A stretch of DNA of 64,000 nt from Cliona cf. orientalis (taxonomy: Eukaryota > Porifera > Demospongiae > Clionaida > Clionaidae). How positions within the stretch are numbered: position 1 is the stretch's first letter; every line of letters starts with the position of its first letter. The stretch lies in assembly GCA_963930775.1 (NCBI GenBank), contig OZ005690.1, positions 3,580,225 through 3,644,224 of the forward strand, given 5' to 3'. Of the stretch, positions 42,401-54,749 are shown one piece after another. A program made the position numbers and the translations under genes. Below the pieces are notes generated by a model that made no database searches, had not been told where the DNA came from, and saw nothing but the letters and a program-made list of their open reading frames with translations.

Positions 42401-43649
42401 AACTGTAGATACTGGATTACTTAATGGACTGATCTTTTATGCCAATATCATTGGTGCCGATAGCAGTACATTCTTCTCTGGACTGTTGCCATCCACTAAA
42501 TTTCATTTGGCCCTCGTATCATGGCTCAATTTGGAAGTGGGATTTGATGTATGTTTCTTTGAAGGAATGGACACCTACTGGAAAACATGGCTCCAGTTGG
42601 CCTTCCCAGCTTATGTCATATTTCTAGTCGCCATTGTGATCATTGCTAGTGAGTACTCAGGAAGGTTTTCCCGTCTTCTATCAAGAAGAAATCCAGTGGC
42701 AACTCTTTCCACACTGGTCTTGCTATCATATACAAAATTTCTACAGACAACAATTACAGCGCTCTCATTAGCCACTCTACGCTATCCTGACGGCTCTCAC
42801 AAGAAGGTGTGGCTTCCTGATGCTACTATTGAGTATTTGAGTGGAAAGCATATTCCTCTTTTTATTGTAGCGGTTGCCATTCTAATTGTTGGCACTGCTT
42901 ACACGTGTATCATTTTATTCTGGCAGTGGTTTCTTCATTATCAGAAAACAGGTCCTTTTAGAAGGATCAACTTTCTGCAACTGAACCATTTCATTGATCC
43001 TTATCATGCCCCCTATGCTGAAAAATTTCGCTACTGGACTGGTTTCTTGCTGTTCACACGAATCGCTCTGTATCTTGTGTTTGCATTGAATGTATCGGGT
43101 GACCCTGGAGTCAATTTGATGGCAGTAAATATTTCAGCAATTAGCCTTCTCCTATTTAAGGCACATTTTGGTAAGATCTACAAAAAGAACTTTGTTGACA
43201 TGATGGAAATGGCTTGTTATGCAAATCTTGGTATATTCAGCACAATCAGACTACAATTTGACAATGGGGAAATAGTCAATATCACTGCTTATATCTCTGG
43301 TGCTTTCACAGTGACACTACTAGTTATCATAATCTCTTATTGTTCACTGAATGCTCTGCTCGACTCAAAATGTTCAAAGAGACGCACTAATTTATCTGAA
43401 AGACTATTTCACCGAAATGTATTCGAAAATAGTAATGACACAGTTGTAAGCAGCTGTACATCAAAAGAAAGCTACCCCACTTATTCTATCGTGGACATAG
43501 GAGAGCTGGAAGACTGTGGTGGGCAAAATTCTCAAATTAGTGAGAACGGTACTATAGAGCCGAGGCTCACAAGTGACATGGTAGATGACATAACATCAGA
43601 TTCTGAGTCAACGGGCAGCACAACTCCACTCTTGAACAAATGTGATTGA
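39450..43649 (+). CDS. A2: Pmp-like beta-helix / multi-TM receptor-like protein, intact
   Basis: Uninterrupted, 1399 residues from the ATG at 39450 (MEQHSTMLLAVAALVVQYYY, a signal peptide); an upstream Met at 39399 would bury this signal. Domains: N-terminal domain with CAAKPCLTLSQFA (about residues 45-190); beta-helix repeats (about 200-610); Cys-rich stalk (about 700-955) with CFCN, CTCPIGFQP, CLCICN, CPLDYCLP, NRSGLLCSLCQP, LGSSRCIPC; multi-pass domain (about 961-1300) with GLIFYANIIGADSS, WLNLEVGFDVCFFEGMDTYW, NPVATLSTLVLLSYTKFL, RYWTGFLLFTRIALYLVFAL; acidic Ser-rich tail ending TTPLLNKCD. No introns. It is the reference full-length A copy and the best candidate, with B1, B3 and D, for a working gene. 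It faces the B stub at 43982. Confidence 0.9.
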   Translation: MEQHSTMLLAVAALVVQYYYSCSVTAHLLDEDSMQLFYITPSSNMPCAAKPCLTLSQFADNSSSWLSSLTSTSLMLLSGTHMLTTDLSITAITFFMLTSSTSDGNHFIRCQYQANFNFENMTELSIKGLTFIGCGNNTFSSIRNFTIENSTFQGQNASGTVLDIANVNLTILNSSFLSNSIGRCIDIYAINIRPHIISVRVGGAIFVDKSNVSIIKCTFSNNSAEVGGAIYSTNYKFSNNISISNSTFIDNQANIDSRRLVLFCDQPDNPSKGSTAGAIAVFQSKLKISDCIFTNNTSEMGEGGALAVQQESTLRIYKSEFHGNTAKSYGGAFIIREIFATINSSVFISNSATQGGVIHAIQKTIAILIGNVFKNNSAKSSGGVISTDQNSLLCNHHGRFFYNKATTGGVLYAIRSGVILEHSAFSHNQAEERGGAIYVLQSHTNITILGRSNLTHNSAGTGGAICAIESTLISLGYIYTPGQLTQLTIAYNTANQIGGGIYLQRSVFNSRMDSVTNISCNSASSSGGGMYATNSLIICTEYYRKMNTKPNQTLIFFANNSALKGGGLYLESSAQLRIQRIGDITNLFQDTKLNSSIHFTSNTAEYGTAVYVADETYFDVCNNLYGTANSTTTSNADCFIQVFSESTIKSNESNIPKIHFRANNISKSMIFGGLLDRCIPDPRRAEIYTSGYILKEISGLAYLKLISNIKITEHISSLPVRLCFCNARDNKPNCSYEPAIIHVKKGENFNVTLVAVDQVNHTLKDVEVYSALSHTQSSLGEGQTTQATKNACTNLTFSIVSPHTAEQLILYPEGPCRNASRSQSRVQVVFQPCTCPIGFQPRKYDSQDCLCICNSRLSPYFSEADNNCDIQTESLARHGNFWIGFNNENVSGFLIYPYCPLDYCLPSTSNVNINLNLVNGSDAQCANNRSGLLCSLCQPSLSLSLGSSRCIPCSRSWYTSYAPIILITMIAGILLVVVLLTLKITVDTGLLNGLIFYANIIGADSSTFFSGLLPSTKFHLALVSWLNLEVGFDVCFFEGMDTYWKTWLQLAFPAYVIFLVAIVIIASEYSGRFSRLLSRRNPVATLSTLVLLSYTKFLQTTITALSLATLRYPDGSHKKVWLPDATIEYLSGKHIPLFIVAVAILIVGTAYTCIILFWQWFLHYQKTGPFRRINFLQLNHFIDPYHAPYAEKFRYWTGFLLFTRIALYLVFALNVSGDPGVNLMAVNISAISLLLFKAHFGKIYKKNFVDMMEMACYANLGIFSTIRLQFDNGEIVNITAYISGAFTVTLLVIIISYCSLNALLDSKCSKRRTNLSERLFHRNVFENSNDTVVSSCTSKESYPTYSIVDIGELEDCGGQNSQISENGTIEPRLTSDMVDDITSDSESTGSTTPLLNKCD

Positions 43650-43981
43650 TATTTAGACTATTGTGTGTATACCTACTAATTGATTAGTTGACAGTTAATG
43701 TGATCATGTGTAGCTTATCGACCAATGGATGTAGTTCCTCAAAGCAGTTTCGACAGTAAACTATTAGGCCGTAATAATAATAATATTATATACTAAAGTG
43801 CTGTGGTGATATTTATGTCATACGTGTAGCTAATATTATATGCTAGTTACATTGAAATGCACAATATATTAATATATAGCTATTATGGTTCCCAAGTCAT
43901 TAATAATAATATTGTGAGATAGAAATGCAAGTGCATGATATCGTGTAACTGAATTTGCTATATATTATTTTTATAATGATA

Positions 43982-45155
43982 CTAGTGATGATAATCTAAT
44001 AGTGGAGATGTGCTGTCCTCCGAAGCTAATGAGGCTCTATCATCTTCATCGTAGTTTGTACTAATTTCCACTCTTGCCGAGTTTTGTCTGACAGAATCAG
44101 GTGGTCCTAAGTACAGCGCTGAAAATGTGGGTTTCCCAATGTCATTAGAAGTAGAGCCTCTAGCAGTGGAATAATTAATTGTTGCCGTCTCATTTAGCTG
44201 CTGTTCATTAGTATGTCTCTTTGAATACTTTGTGCGAACTATAGCGTACAAAATTAATGGTACTAGGAGATTATGACAGCCAGGAGAATCATTGTGAAAG
44301 CTCCTGCTATATGACTAGCAATGCCGACAATCCTTGTATCTTCAAATTTTAATTTTATTGTGCTGAGTACACCGAGATTTGCATAACAAGCCACTTCAAT
44401 CCCATCGACAAAAACTGATTGATACACTCGGCCAAACTGTCCCTTGATAATAAAAAGGCCAACCACAGACGTGATTATTGCCAATAAATTGACTCCAGGA
44501 TCTCCCGATACATTGAGTGCAAACACAAGATACAAAGCATAACGTATGAATAGCAGCAAACCAGTCCAGTAGCGATGCTTAGGGACATAGGGAGCATGAT
44601 AAGGCTCTATGAAGTGACACAGTTGCTGAGATATGACCCATTTGAAGATCATCTTGTCTTGAAGATGAAGAAGCCACTGCCAAAGAAAAATGGTACACGT
44701 GTACACTGTACCGATGACTAGTATTAGGATGGCCACGACAAAAAGGGGGATATGTTTGCTACTTAAGTACTCAACTGTTGCTTCAGGAAGCCACACCCTC
44801 TTAGGTGAGCCACCTCCAGGACTATCAAGCTGAGTGAACGATAAGGATGTGATTGTTGTTTGAAGGAATTTTGTATATGAGAGCGAGATTAGGGTAGCTA
44901 GAGTAGCCACTGGGTTCGCTTTACCAATCAAACGAGAGAATCTCATTGATTTTTCGCTGACAATGATCACAAGGACAGCTAGAATCATGATGTACATTGG
45001 GAAAGCCAACTGGAGCCATGTTTTCCAATAGGTGTCCATTCCTTCAAAGAAGCAAACGTCAAACCCAATTTCCAAGTTGAGCCATGATACAAGAATTGAG
45101 TAATATCTAAGTGATGGTGATACTCCAAAGAAAAACTGACTGCTGTTGGCACCTA
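43982..45155 (-). pseudogene. B2a: 3' stub of a B gene
   Basis: Only the last about 390 codons of a B gene: membrane domain from the NSSQFFFG segment through the tail ending SPLLDYHH. Homology to B1/B3 ends abruptly at 45153-45155 (GGCACCTA), where a copied piece of ATP6V0C intron begins. The frame also shifts at about 44252-44265, where 8 bp more than in B1 are present as two small insertions, one of them turning GGTAGG into GGTACTAGG. Convergent with A2, with the same spacer as the other two A/B units, so it began as a full pair. Confidence 0.88.
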
Positions 45156-45329
45156 GTATAAAATGGCTGCAGTGTATGTGATCATGTTAGTGGGTTGAGT
45201 ATGCCTGTACTCACCCTGCTGGTGGTGTTACTGGTATTCACTGTAAGGAGTGGTATGAATGACAGATTGTGTTTTCACAATGTTGAGAGTATTGTAGCAC
45301 ACAGTCTGGTAGTTGTAGAGGTATTGATA
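45156..45329 (+). repeat. Copy of ATP6V0C intron 2 segment at the B2a breakpoint
   Basis: Bases 45156-45329 repeat 46285-46462 nearly exactly (a 4-bp indel and a few substitutions), in the same orientation and 1.13 kb apart. The left junction has the 2-bp overlap TA with the B2a side. The source copy lies inside the second intron of ATP6V0C, so this piece was copied from the gene to its own upstream side, where it now caps the truncated B gene. Confidence 0.88.
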
Positions 45330-45490
45330 GCTATTCAAGCGTAACAAGGGCCTTTTGTCATATGACACGCGTTTTGTCAGCAAAAAGGGAAGTAGCTACA
45401 TATATAGTCTTTTCCGCTCACTTTCAGCCAATTCCTGTGGTGTGTGCTAAACCCGCAACTGCTCTCCCTGTCTCTGTTGAAGCTCAGACG

Positions 45491-46921
<1,431 letters not shown>

Positions 46922-47570
46922 TTGTCTTTTGTGTGTATTTTTCCATAGCTTCATGTTCCACATACATTCTTTGTGTGTGTGTGTGTGTGCATGTTAGACA
47001 GTGGAGTAGCTATGTGTTGGGACTTGTGCTAGTATACAGTATGAGCTAGGATGCAATATCATGTGACTGAATTCACTATAATATTATTTTTTATAATGAT
47101 ACTAGTGATGATAATCCAATAGTGGAGATGTGCTGTCTACCGAGGGTAATGAGGCTCTATCATCTTCATCATAATTCTTAGTAATTTCCACTCTTGACGA
47201 TGGCGAATTTTGTCTGGCAGAATCAGGTGGTCCTAAGTACAGCGCTGAAAATGTGGGTTTTCCAATGTCATTAGAAGTAGAGCCTCTAGCAGTGGAGTAA
47301 TTAACTGTTGCCGTCTCATTTAGCTGCTGTTCATTAGTATGTCTCTTTGAATATTGTGTGCGAACTATAGCGTACATATGGTAGGAGATTATGACAGCTA
47401 GGAGAATCACTGTGAAAGCTCCTGATATGTGACTGGCAATACTGACAATCCTTGTATCTTCAAACTTTAATTTTATTGTGCTGAGTACACTGAGATTTAC
47501 ATAACAAGCCACTTCAATCACATCGACAAAAACTGATTGATACACTCGACCAAACTGTCCCTTGATAATA

Positions 47571-47950
47571 ACTAGAGCTCTGTAGAGCACATACCCCGCG
47601 CGCTCTGCCACTGTAACGTAGTATTGCAACACTATGCGGCAGTTTTATGATTTGACGACCCTGTCCAACATAGAATTTGAGCATGCGCAGTGTTATCAGC
47701 ATACTAAAAGAGTGGGTGTGGTCGATAAACCACAGGCATACTGAACAGAAAATGCACGATTTGTAGCACTAGTAAGCCCTTTTGAGCAATTCGAAGTGCG
47801 TGTAAACCAGTTTTTCACCGATATCTACTGATTGATTGTGCTTAGAGCTCGCACAGATGCCTAGAACACGAGATCTGGCGATTTTCGTGCCGACAACGAC
47901 AACGACAGACAGACAAACCGATTGCTTTACCCCTTGCGCATGCGCGCGGG
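47571..47950. mobile_element. 380-bp non-coding insertion in B2b
   Basis: Exact insertion, defined by comparison with B3: CTTGATAATA | insert | ATAAAAAGGCC, with ATA (or TA) duplicated at 47568-47570 and 47951-47953. Left end ACTAGAGCTCTGTAGAGCAC, right end rich in GCGC (GCGCATGCGCGCGGG). The two ends share a CCCGCGCGC word but no long inverted repeat. No coding capacity. The left terminus recurs at 8909-8936. Confidence 0.8.
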
Positions 47951-49895
47951 ATAAAAAGGCCAACCACAGACGTTATTATTGCCAATAAATTGACTCCAGG
48001 ATCTCCCGATACATTGAGTGCAAACACAAGATACAAAGCAAAGCGTATGAATAGCAGCAAACCAGTCCAGTAGCGATGCTTAGGGACATAGGGAGCATGG
48101 TAAGGCTCTATGAAGTGACATAGTTGCCGAGATATGATCCACTTGAAGATCATCTTGTCCTGAAGATGAAGAAGCCACTGCCAAAAGAAGATGGTACATG
48201 TGTACACTGTACCAATGACTAGTATTAGGATGGCCACGACAAAAAGAGGGATATGTTTGCTACTTAAGTACTCAACTGTTGCATCAGGAAGCCACACCCT
48301 TTTAGGTGAGCCACCTCCAGGATTGTCCAGCTGAGTGAACGATAAGGATGTGATTGTTGTTTGAAGGAATTTAATTTGTGTATGAAAGCAAGATTAGGGT
48401 AGCTAGAGTAGCCACTGGGTTCGCTTTACCAATCAAACGAGAGAATCTCATTGATTTTTCACTGACAATGATCACAAGGACAACTAGAATCATGATGTAC
48501 ATTGGGAAAGCCAACTGGAGCCATGTTTTCCAATAGGTGTCCATTCCTTCAAATAAGCAAACATTAAACCCAATTTCCAAGTTGAGCCATGATACAAGAA
48601 TTGAGTAATATCTAAGTGATGGTGACAATCCAAAGAAAAACTGACTGCTGTTGGCACCTATGATGTTCATACAAAAAATCAGTCCGTTCAATGTTCCGTT
48701 AGCAACTGTCAAATTGATAATCATCAGGAATGATACGAGAAAAATTCCAGCTATCAGAGCAATCACGATTACTGGAAGATATCCCTTGGGCTTATACTGC
48801 ATCTTTGAGCAAGGGACACACCGAGAGCTTCCTAAGGATAAGCTAAGATCAGGTTGACAGAGCGAACACAAAAGTCCTGAACAATTGTTAGCACACTGTG
48901 CATCAGATCCATTGGCAAGATTTAGGTTGATGTAAACTTTGGAAGTTGGTGGGAGGCAATAGTCTAGTGGACAGTAAGGGTGCTTTAGAAATCCGCTCGA
49001 ACGGTTAGTACCATTAATGAAATCTATCCAAAAGTTGCCTTTCCTAATTAGTGATTCAGTTTTACGATTGCAATTATTGGCTGCTTCAGTGAAATAAGGA
49101 CTAAGCCTCATATCACACACACAGATGCAATCATCACGACTTTGTTTATTCTGGAATCCTATTGGACACCGGCAACGTGTAAAGTGAACACGAACTCTGC
49201 TAAGTGATCCCTTGGCATTCCGACACGGACCATCCGGGTATAATATCAATTCTTCATACTGATTATGAGAACGGATACTGAATGTTAGGTTTGTGCAAGC
49301 ATTTTGAGTGACTTGAAGTGACTGGCCTTCACCCAAACTGCTTCTTGCGTGTTTAAGATAACTGTGTATTGCAACTTGGGCTATTGTATGATTCATGTGA
49401 TCAACTACAACAAGTGATACATTAAACATCTCTCCCTTCATTTTGTAAATGATTGGAGGCTCGTAGCTGCAGTTTGGTTTGTCATCAGGTGTACAGAAAC
49501 ACACCCTAACTGGTAAAGAGGTCAATATTTCAGGATCTGTTATGTTACTATTGAGCTTGAGATAAGTGAACCCGTCAATTTTCTTGTGCAGCCACTAGTT
49601 ACGATTTCAGCCCTACGTGGATCTGGTATGCATCGATCCAGTAGCCCTCCAAAGATTACGGATGAAGCAGAATTATTTCTACTATGCTTCATAGTGAAAT
49701 CTATGTTTGGTAGTTTGGAATTCTTCCCTAGAGCAGACGTTCTTGAAAAGACTTGAAAAAAAAAACACTGAGCGACTACTGTTGTTATCTCTGCCTGTCT
49801 TCGTGTTGTAACTACCGTCACAAACGTCAGGATACATTTCATCATCCACATAAATTGCAGTGCCATTCTGAGCAAAATTTGATGCAAAATAGATA

Positions 49896-50229
49896 CAGTG
49901 CAACCTCGATTATCCGGACCCCTTTGTCCACCGGCCGATCGCTGCCATACCGGATAAGTGAAATGTCCGGATAACTGAAATGCCTACATTTCTCGCCTGG
50001 TTTATGATACTTAGCCCATAAACGATACCTATACAGTATGATCATGGCCAGCAGTGTTCAGAAAAGTACTTTGGTCAGTCAATTTTGGCCAAGGCAAGCC
50101 TGTAGAGTCCATAGCTCATCGCTCAATCTATAACCACACCCACAAAATATCATCGGTCACGCCTTCTGCGCATGCGTGGTAATGAATTTTTAGGTCTCTG
50201 GCTAGGTCCGGATAATCGAGGTTGCACTG
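49896..50229. mobile_element. Tigger/pogo-type MITE (334 bp) in B2b
   Basis: Perfect 25-bp terminal inverted repeats starting CAGTGCAACCTCGATTATCC at 49896-49920 and ending in its reverse complement at 50205-50229. It sits at a duplicated TA (49894-49895 and 50230-50231); the empty site is visible in B3 (AGATACTGG). The end sequence, length and TA target fit a non-autonomous pogo/Tigger element of the Tc1/mariner superfamily. No transposase. Confidence 0.93.
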
Positions 50230-50414
50230 TACTGGTGTTTAATGCATTGTTGTATGAACTTAGGTGGCTACCTGTCTTTTGTATATACGTAATTGTGCAG
50301 CTGATGTCAGAAACAATCCACCTCCCAGTTGTGCACAATTGTTCGTAAATAGCAATAGGTTTTGATGAGGATTGTTTTTTGCAGGGCGAAAAGGCTCTGA
50401 TCAAGCATAAAGGT

Positions 50415-50442
50415 CTCATTCATTACATACGTAATGAATGAG
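50415..50442. repeat. 28-bp perfect hairpin inserted in B2b
   Basis: Two 12-bp arms, CTCATTCATTAC and its reverse complement, around ATAC. B3 has only one arm-like stretch here (TGTAATGAAGGAG), so the palindrome arose within this copy, probably by template switching of the local ATGAATGAG sequence. Confidence 0.75.
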
Positions 50443-50984
50443 TTGGTGGCACACACTCCCCGACCTTTATGCTTTGCTTTGTTTGATAATTATTAATTAG
50501 CTATGCTACCAAGCTTAAGATCGTGAGACACGAATGTGCTATGGACGAGATATATACCACCTCCACTGTCATTAGCTTCGTTATAGGCTACAGTCAACTT
50601 ATGAAAGATCTTGGTTTCCCAAATATCACCTCCATGAAGTCCTAAAGTGCTTTCAATTGCACATGCATAAATTGCTCCACCTGCTATTCCAACCGAGTTG
50701 TGAGTTAGGTTACATCGTCCACTGAAAACTATGATTGTCATACATTTGAGTCCCCTCATCCATGAATATAGCACCACCTGATTGCTTATTAGTAGATCGA
50801 GTTCTCTTTGTATAATATAATCCTTCTCAAGACCATCACAGACTTTGATCCTTGTGTCAAATGCACAGCCAAAAACATTCGTAACACCCATCTAAACCTT
50901 TTGTACATACGGCATAGCTAGACATTGCTTTGGACATAGCTATCTTCTAATGGCAATTCAAAGCTCATGCATGGTGCAAGAGCG

Positions 50985-51044
50985 GGTGGGCAATACTGAT
51001 ATTGCCCTAACCACATCCTGTGTGATATGAGTATTGCCCTCACC
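50985..51044. repeat. Small hairpin repeat
   Basis: GGTGGGCAATACT at the left is mirrored by AGTATTGCCCTCACC at the right, and a tighter GGGCAATA-CTGA-TATTGCCC hairpin is nested in it. Looks like a very short foldback element in the gap between B2b and the ankyrin gene; the rest of 50867-51205 shows nothing. Confidence 0.5.
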
Positions 51045-51205
51045 TTTCGGCGTATAGCGGAAGTACGTGGCACTTTAAGTATAATTATTATAGCTCCAGG
51101 AGATTAAAGTGTAGAATATTCTAAACATGCATGCATGGTCATGACAATAAAAATTACCATATTATATACAATAAAATTAAAGCTAGCTATAAGCTATATT
51201 CTGGT

Positions 51206-54200
51206 TTAATAAGAATCGTGGCCTTGCAAGTATTCTATAACATGATGATGACCATGAATATTTGCTAGATCCAATGGTGTCTTATTGTCTTTGCCTTTGA
51301 TATCTAATGGACAATGGAAAGCTTCTATCAGAAATTTGACTACTCGAAGGTGGCCATATTTGGCTGCTGCATGAAGAGGCGTATCACTATCATTACTGGT
51401 ACACAGAGGATTACAGTTTTGGTTCAATGTGAGGTACTTGACCACACTTATGTGGCCTTCTCTTGCAGCCATATGCAATGGAGTAATTTTGTTATCATCC
51501 AAATGTCTTGGGTTGCATTTTTGTTTCTCAATTAAATATTTCACCAAATGTAGGTGCCCATTTTGAGCAGCACTGTGAAGGGGAGTTCTACCCTTCTCTG
51601 TCAGTTGCATATTGGGGTCACATTTCATCTCAGTTATTAGGAAATCTACTATCCCTAAATGGCCATATAAAGCAGCATGGTGCATGGGAGATTGTCCATC
51701 ATTACTCTTGCAATCAGTTACATATTTGATGGGGAACTTTTTGCACATCTCATTGATTAGGAATTGTACAATGTGAATATGGCCTCCTGCACACGCCTTA
51801 TGCAATGGAGTAGAACCATTTTTAGTCCGACAGGACACATTGGCCATATGTTCAAAAATCAGATACTCCACTACTTCGAGCTGATTGAATTGTGCTGCAA
51901 TATGGAGAGTTGTCCAGCCATCTCGACCTTGACTTATTGGGTCATATCCCTTTTCCTCAATAAAATATTTCAGAGTCTCTATCTGTCCTCCCTTTGCGGC
52001 ATAATGAATAACGTTTCGTCCATATTTATCTAGATCTAGAGGATTAAAATTCCTTCTCTCAGTTAATCGTTTGACTTCCACTAAGTCTCCTTTGTATGCG
52101 GCTCTATGTAGAGAGTCATCTGATGCATACTGCCCCTCATTATCTTCATCATCAGATAGGTCTCTATCCAGTAAGTCCTGCATGAGAAATTATATAGAGA
52201 AATGCTTATTAATGCATCCCTAAGTTAATTTGCAATAGCATTAAACTTTATAGTTACCGTAACCTGCTGTAACTCACCTCACTAACATGTGTCTCTTCAG
52301 CTGTAGTGCCTGTATAATCGCTTCCAACTGCTGAGTCTGTGTTTGATTCACAATCACTATCCCCAGCCTTTTCCAGGGCCAATCCAGCTACAGCAGCTGT
52401 ACCTTCTGTGTACGTGTGTAGAGGAATTAATGTGGCAGAATGTTTCAATTAGTACTAGCCTTATTTTAATGCATGTCCATGATCTCCTTGGAATTCATTT
52501 AGAATTTGATTGTGCATGTATATTTGTGGCCATGAATACACGCAAAAATTTTTATGATGCTAGCTTGCTTATAATGTAGCTACACAACATACATGCACAC
52601 CTGGTCCAATAGGCATTATTATTATTACTAACTTACCATATACTACAGTCAACCACTAAATCTATGCATCAAAATCATAGTCACATGAATGACATGACAG
52701 AACTGTACACATCCATATGAATAATGGATCAAGACTAAAATTCAATTATTAGCCTATAGTAAGGGCTTATGCTCACTTGACTTTGTTTCCTTGCTGACAG
52801 TATTTACTGGTTGGACAGAGTGCTGTGATGGAAGAATATTTAATTTAATTATATTACATAATGTATCAGGGCCAATAAAATAATATATTATTATAGCTAG
52901 CTCCCTGTCTGCATTGCTGAGCTCTGTATATTATAATTATTATGCACCACTTTTAAAATTGAAACAGAGACCCAGTAATAGCTGCATATATAATAAACAT
53001 ATTATTATACCTACCTTCCTTAAAACTTTTTGAGAAATATATTTATATCCTTCACATGAAAGTTGCATGACACCTAAAGATTCAAGCTCATATTCTTGTT
53101 GACAGGAGAGAGGAAAGGTAAGTCGTTGGACTAAAGTGGACATTCCAAACGTTAGCTTTATGCTTCCAGGATCAATATTATACAGATTGAGAACTGTTTG
53201 TGATGATAGCTTAAGAACTTTCCGTAAATGGCCGATAAAAATGTGTAAGTGACTCGGGGTGCAATTTTCGAATGAATCATCTATGACTACAAACATCTTA
53301 GAATGATTATCATCTTCTGTAGTACACACTTCCATTGGGCATGAAATAACACAACACTCGGCATACATTTTAAACTCCTCCTTGTAGCAGGTTAAACTAT
53401 CTTTATCCTTTTCGGTACCAAATTTATTGATGATATGCTCCACCATACGGTAATTGAAGAAAGAGCAATAATTTTTGATAACAGACATAATATCATCTGC
53501 AGTCTTGGCATTCTCAAGTTTTGGGAGTTGCTGCCGTAATGCAGGCAGATTTGTATCCTTGTAAGTTGGTTTGATAGATCCTAGGCAATCTAAATGTTCG
53601 ATAAGTTCTGCAACTGGAACATTTCTTTGTCGTAATGAGGCTCTTGTTGAAGCAAATAATTCCTGAAACTGGAATTTCATATCCTGTGATCCAGAACTGA
53701 CCTGCTCCTGAAGCTGTAGCTTTTTCTCAGGAGTCAGACTAGGATCAGAAGAAGTGGACTGAGATGATGACTTGCAATTGAGACTTCCTGATTTAGCTAC
53801 ATCCAGTATGTGACTCTCAGTACCTAGCAATAAGTTTATGCACAATGTGTACGATATCATGATCATCAGTGCATGCATTCACCCTTGCATGCAATATTGG
53901 ATCCATTTCCCTTCTTCTAGATACTATAAAGCATATAGCTATTATAGTAAGTCAAACTTCATCATTAAATTTACCTTGTTGATGCTTGGCTGCTAGTCCT
54001 TTGGCTTGCAACTTATTGATCTTAGCAATTGCTTCAACTAATGCCTTCCATGAGGGCATGCTGAACATTTCTATGTTATAGTTCTGTGCAATCCACTGTT
54101 GTAATGCTTCATTCCAACACCCAGTGTTATTATTTGGATGATCCTGTTTAATTATGGAAATTTTTGCATGTGATAGTCCGAGATAGCTGCTAATTGTCTC

Positions 54201-54371
54201 CCATTTAGAATGATCTAGCTGTCGACAATCATTAACTACTTTGTTCCAGTCATTAGCACCTGTAAAAATTATTAATAATAGTATAATAAATATTATTATT
54301 AAAAGCTAATAATAGTTACCAAATGTGGTATCATCCACTTTTGATGCGACATTTTGAGCCTCTGCCTCCAT
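51206..54371 (-). CDS. Death-domain / conserved middle domain / ankyrin-repeat protein, six exons
   Basis: Exons on the minus strand: 54371-54320, 54259-53975, 53823-53015, 52822-52777, 52405-52278, 52177-51206. All junctions are GT-AG, phases match, and the total of 2292 nt gives 763 residues without a stop. Residues about 18-100: Death domain (SSYLGLSH, W-N-E-A-L-Q-Q-W-I, SWKALVEAIA). Residues about 150-385: a domain with RQRNVPVAELIEHLDCLG, ADDIMSVIKNYCSFFNY, HIINKFGT and HLRKVLKLSS, which I recall from cnidarian and sponge Death-domain proteins but cannot name. Then a short acidic linker (exons 4-5) and about eight ankyrin repeats (TPLHKACAGGHIHIVQFLI type) in the last exon. Probably a cytosolic signalling adaptor of innate-immune or apoptosis type. 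Starts at ATG 54371; no upstream Met in frame before the palindromic repeats. Confidence 0.88.
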
Positions 54372-54419
54372 TAGTTGTTAGTTCGAAAATTCAGGAGGGC
54401 GTATAACTGGCATGTAGCT

Positions 54420-54536
54420 AGTCTCGGACCCCTCCCTTTTCCACCGAGCTGGACGTATTGCATCACCTTCCGCGTGCTGCATGGTGATGCAATACATCCA
54501 GCGCTGCGGAAAAGGGAGGGGTCTGGGTTCGAGACT
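54420..54536. mobile_element. 117-bp hairpin MITE
   Basis: Nearly the whole element folds: GTCTCGGACCCCTCCCTTTTCC at the left (22 bases shown shortened as GTCTCGG...CCCTTTTCC) mirrors GGAAAAGGGAGGGGTC...GAGAC at the right, and ATTGCATCACC mirrors GGTGATGCAAT near the centre. It lies 48 bp upstream of the start codon of the Death-domain gene and could sit in or near its promoter. Confidence 0.8.
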
Positions 54537-54554
54537 ATAAGTATACAATCATGC

Positions 54555-54643
54555 TAGCCTCGTCCTCGATCCGAATTTGTTCAATGCATCTCGCGTGCGT
54601 TGAGTTAAACAAAGATCGGGGAGACTGGGCCCGGACGAGGCTA
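54555..54643. mobile_element. 89-bp MITE with TAGCCTCGTCC ends
   Basis: TAGCCTCGTCC at 54555-54565 is mirrored by GGACGAGGCTA at 54633-54643, with a further imperfect match (CGATC / GATCG) inside. Non-coding. Separated by 18 bp from the hairpin MITE on its left. Confidence 0.7.
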
Positions 54644-54749
54644 CAATCATGCCACCAAGAAAGCGAGCTCGAAAAGCGTCCAATGTCATTATGAGCCAGA
54701 TACAGTGAAACTAGAAACAGAGGGTCAGATAGAAAATTTCATGAGTGAC

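Larger units (their letters stand above)
47102..50866 (-). pseudogene. B2b: decayed B gene with two inserted elements
   Basis: Relative of B3 that covers the tail, membrane domain, stalk and the later half of the beta-helix; homology ends near 50866, so the signal peptide and about the first 390 residues are gone. Lesions against B3, from the 3' end: a 380-bp insertion at 47571-47950 between GLFI and IKGQFG; a +4 bp at 48371-48376; a 4-bp loss near 49588; a +3 A and a +4 bp at 49770-49775; a 334-bp Tigger-type MITE at 49896-50229; a doubled TA near 50284; a palindromic filler at 50415-50442; and loss of about 150 bp near 50731. Clearly dead. Its 3' flank is similar to the other B genes for only about 50 bp. 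It lies between ATP6V0C and the Death-domain gene. Confidence 0.9.
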
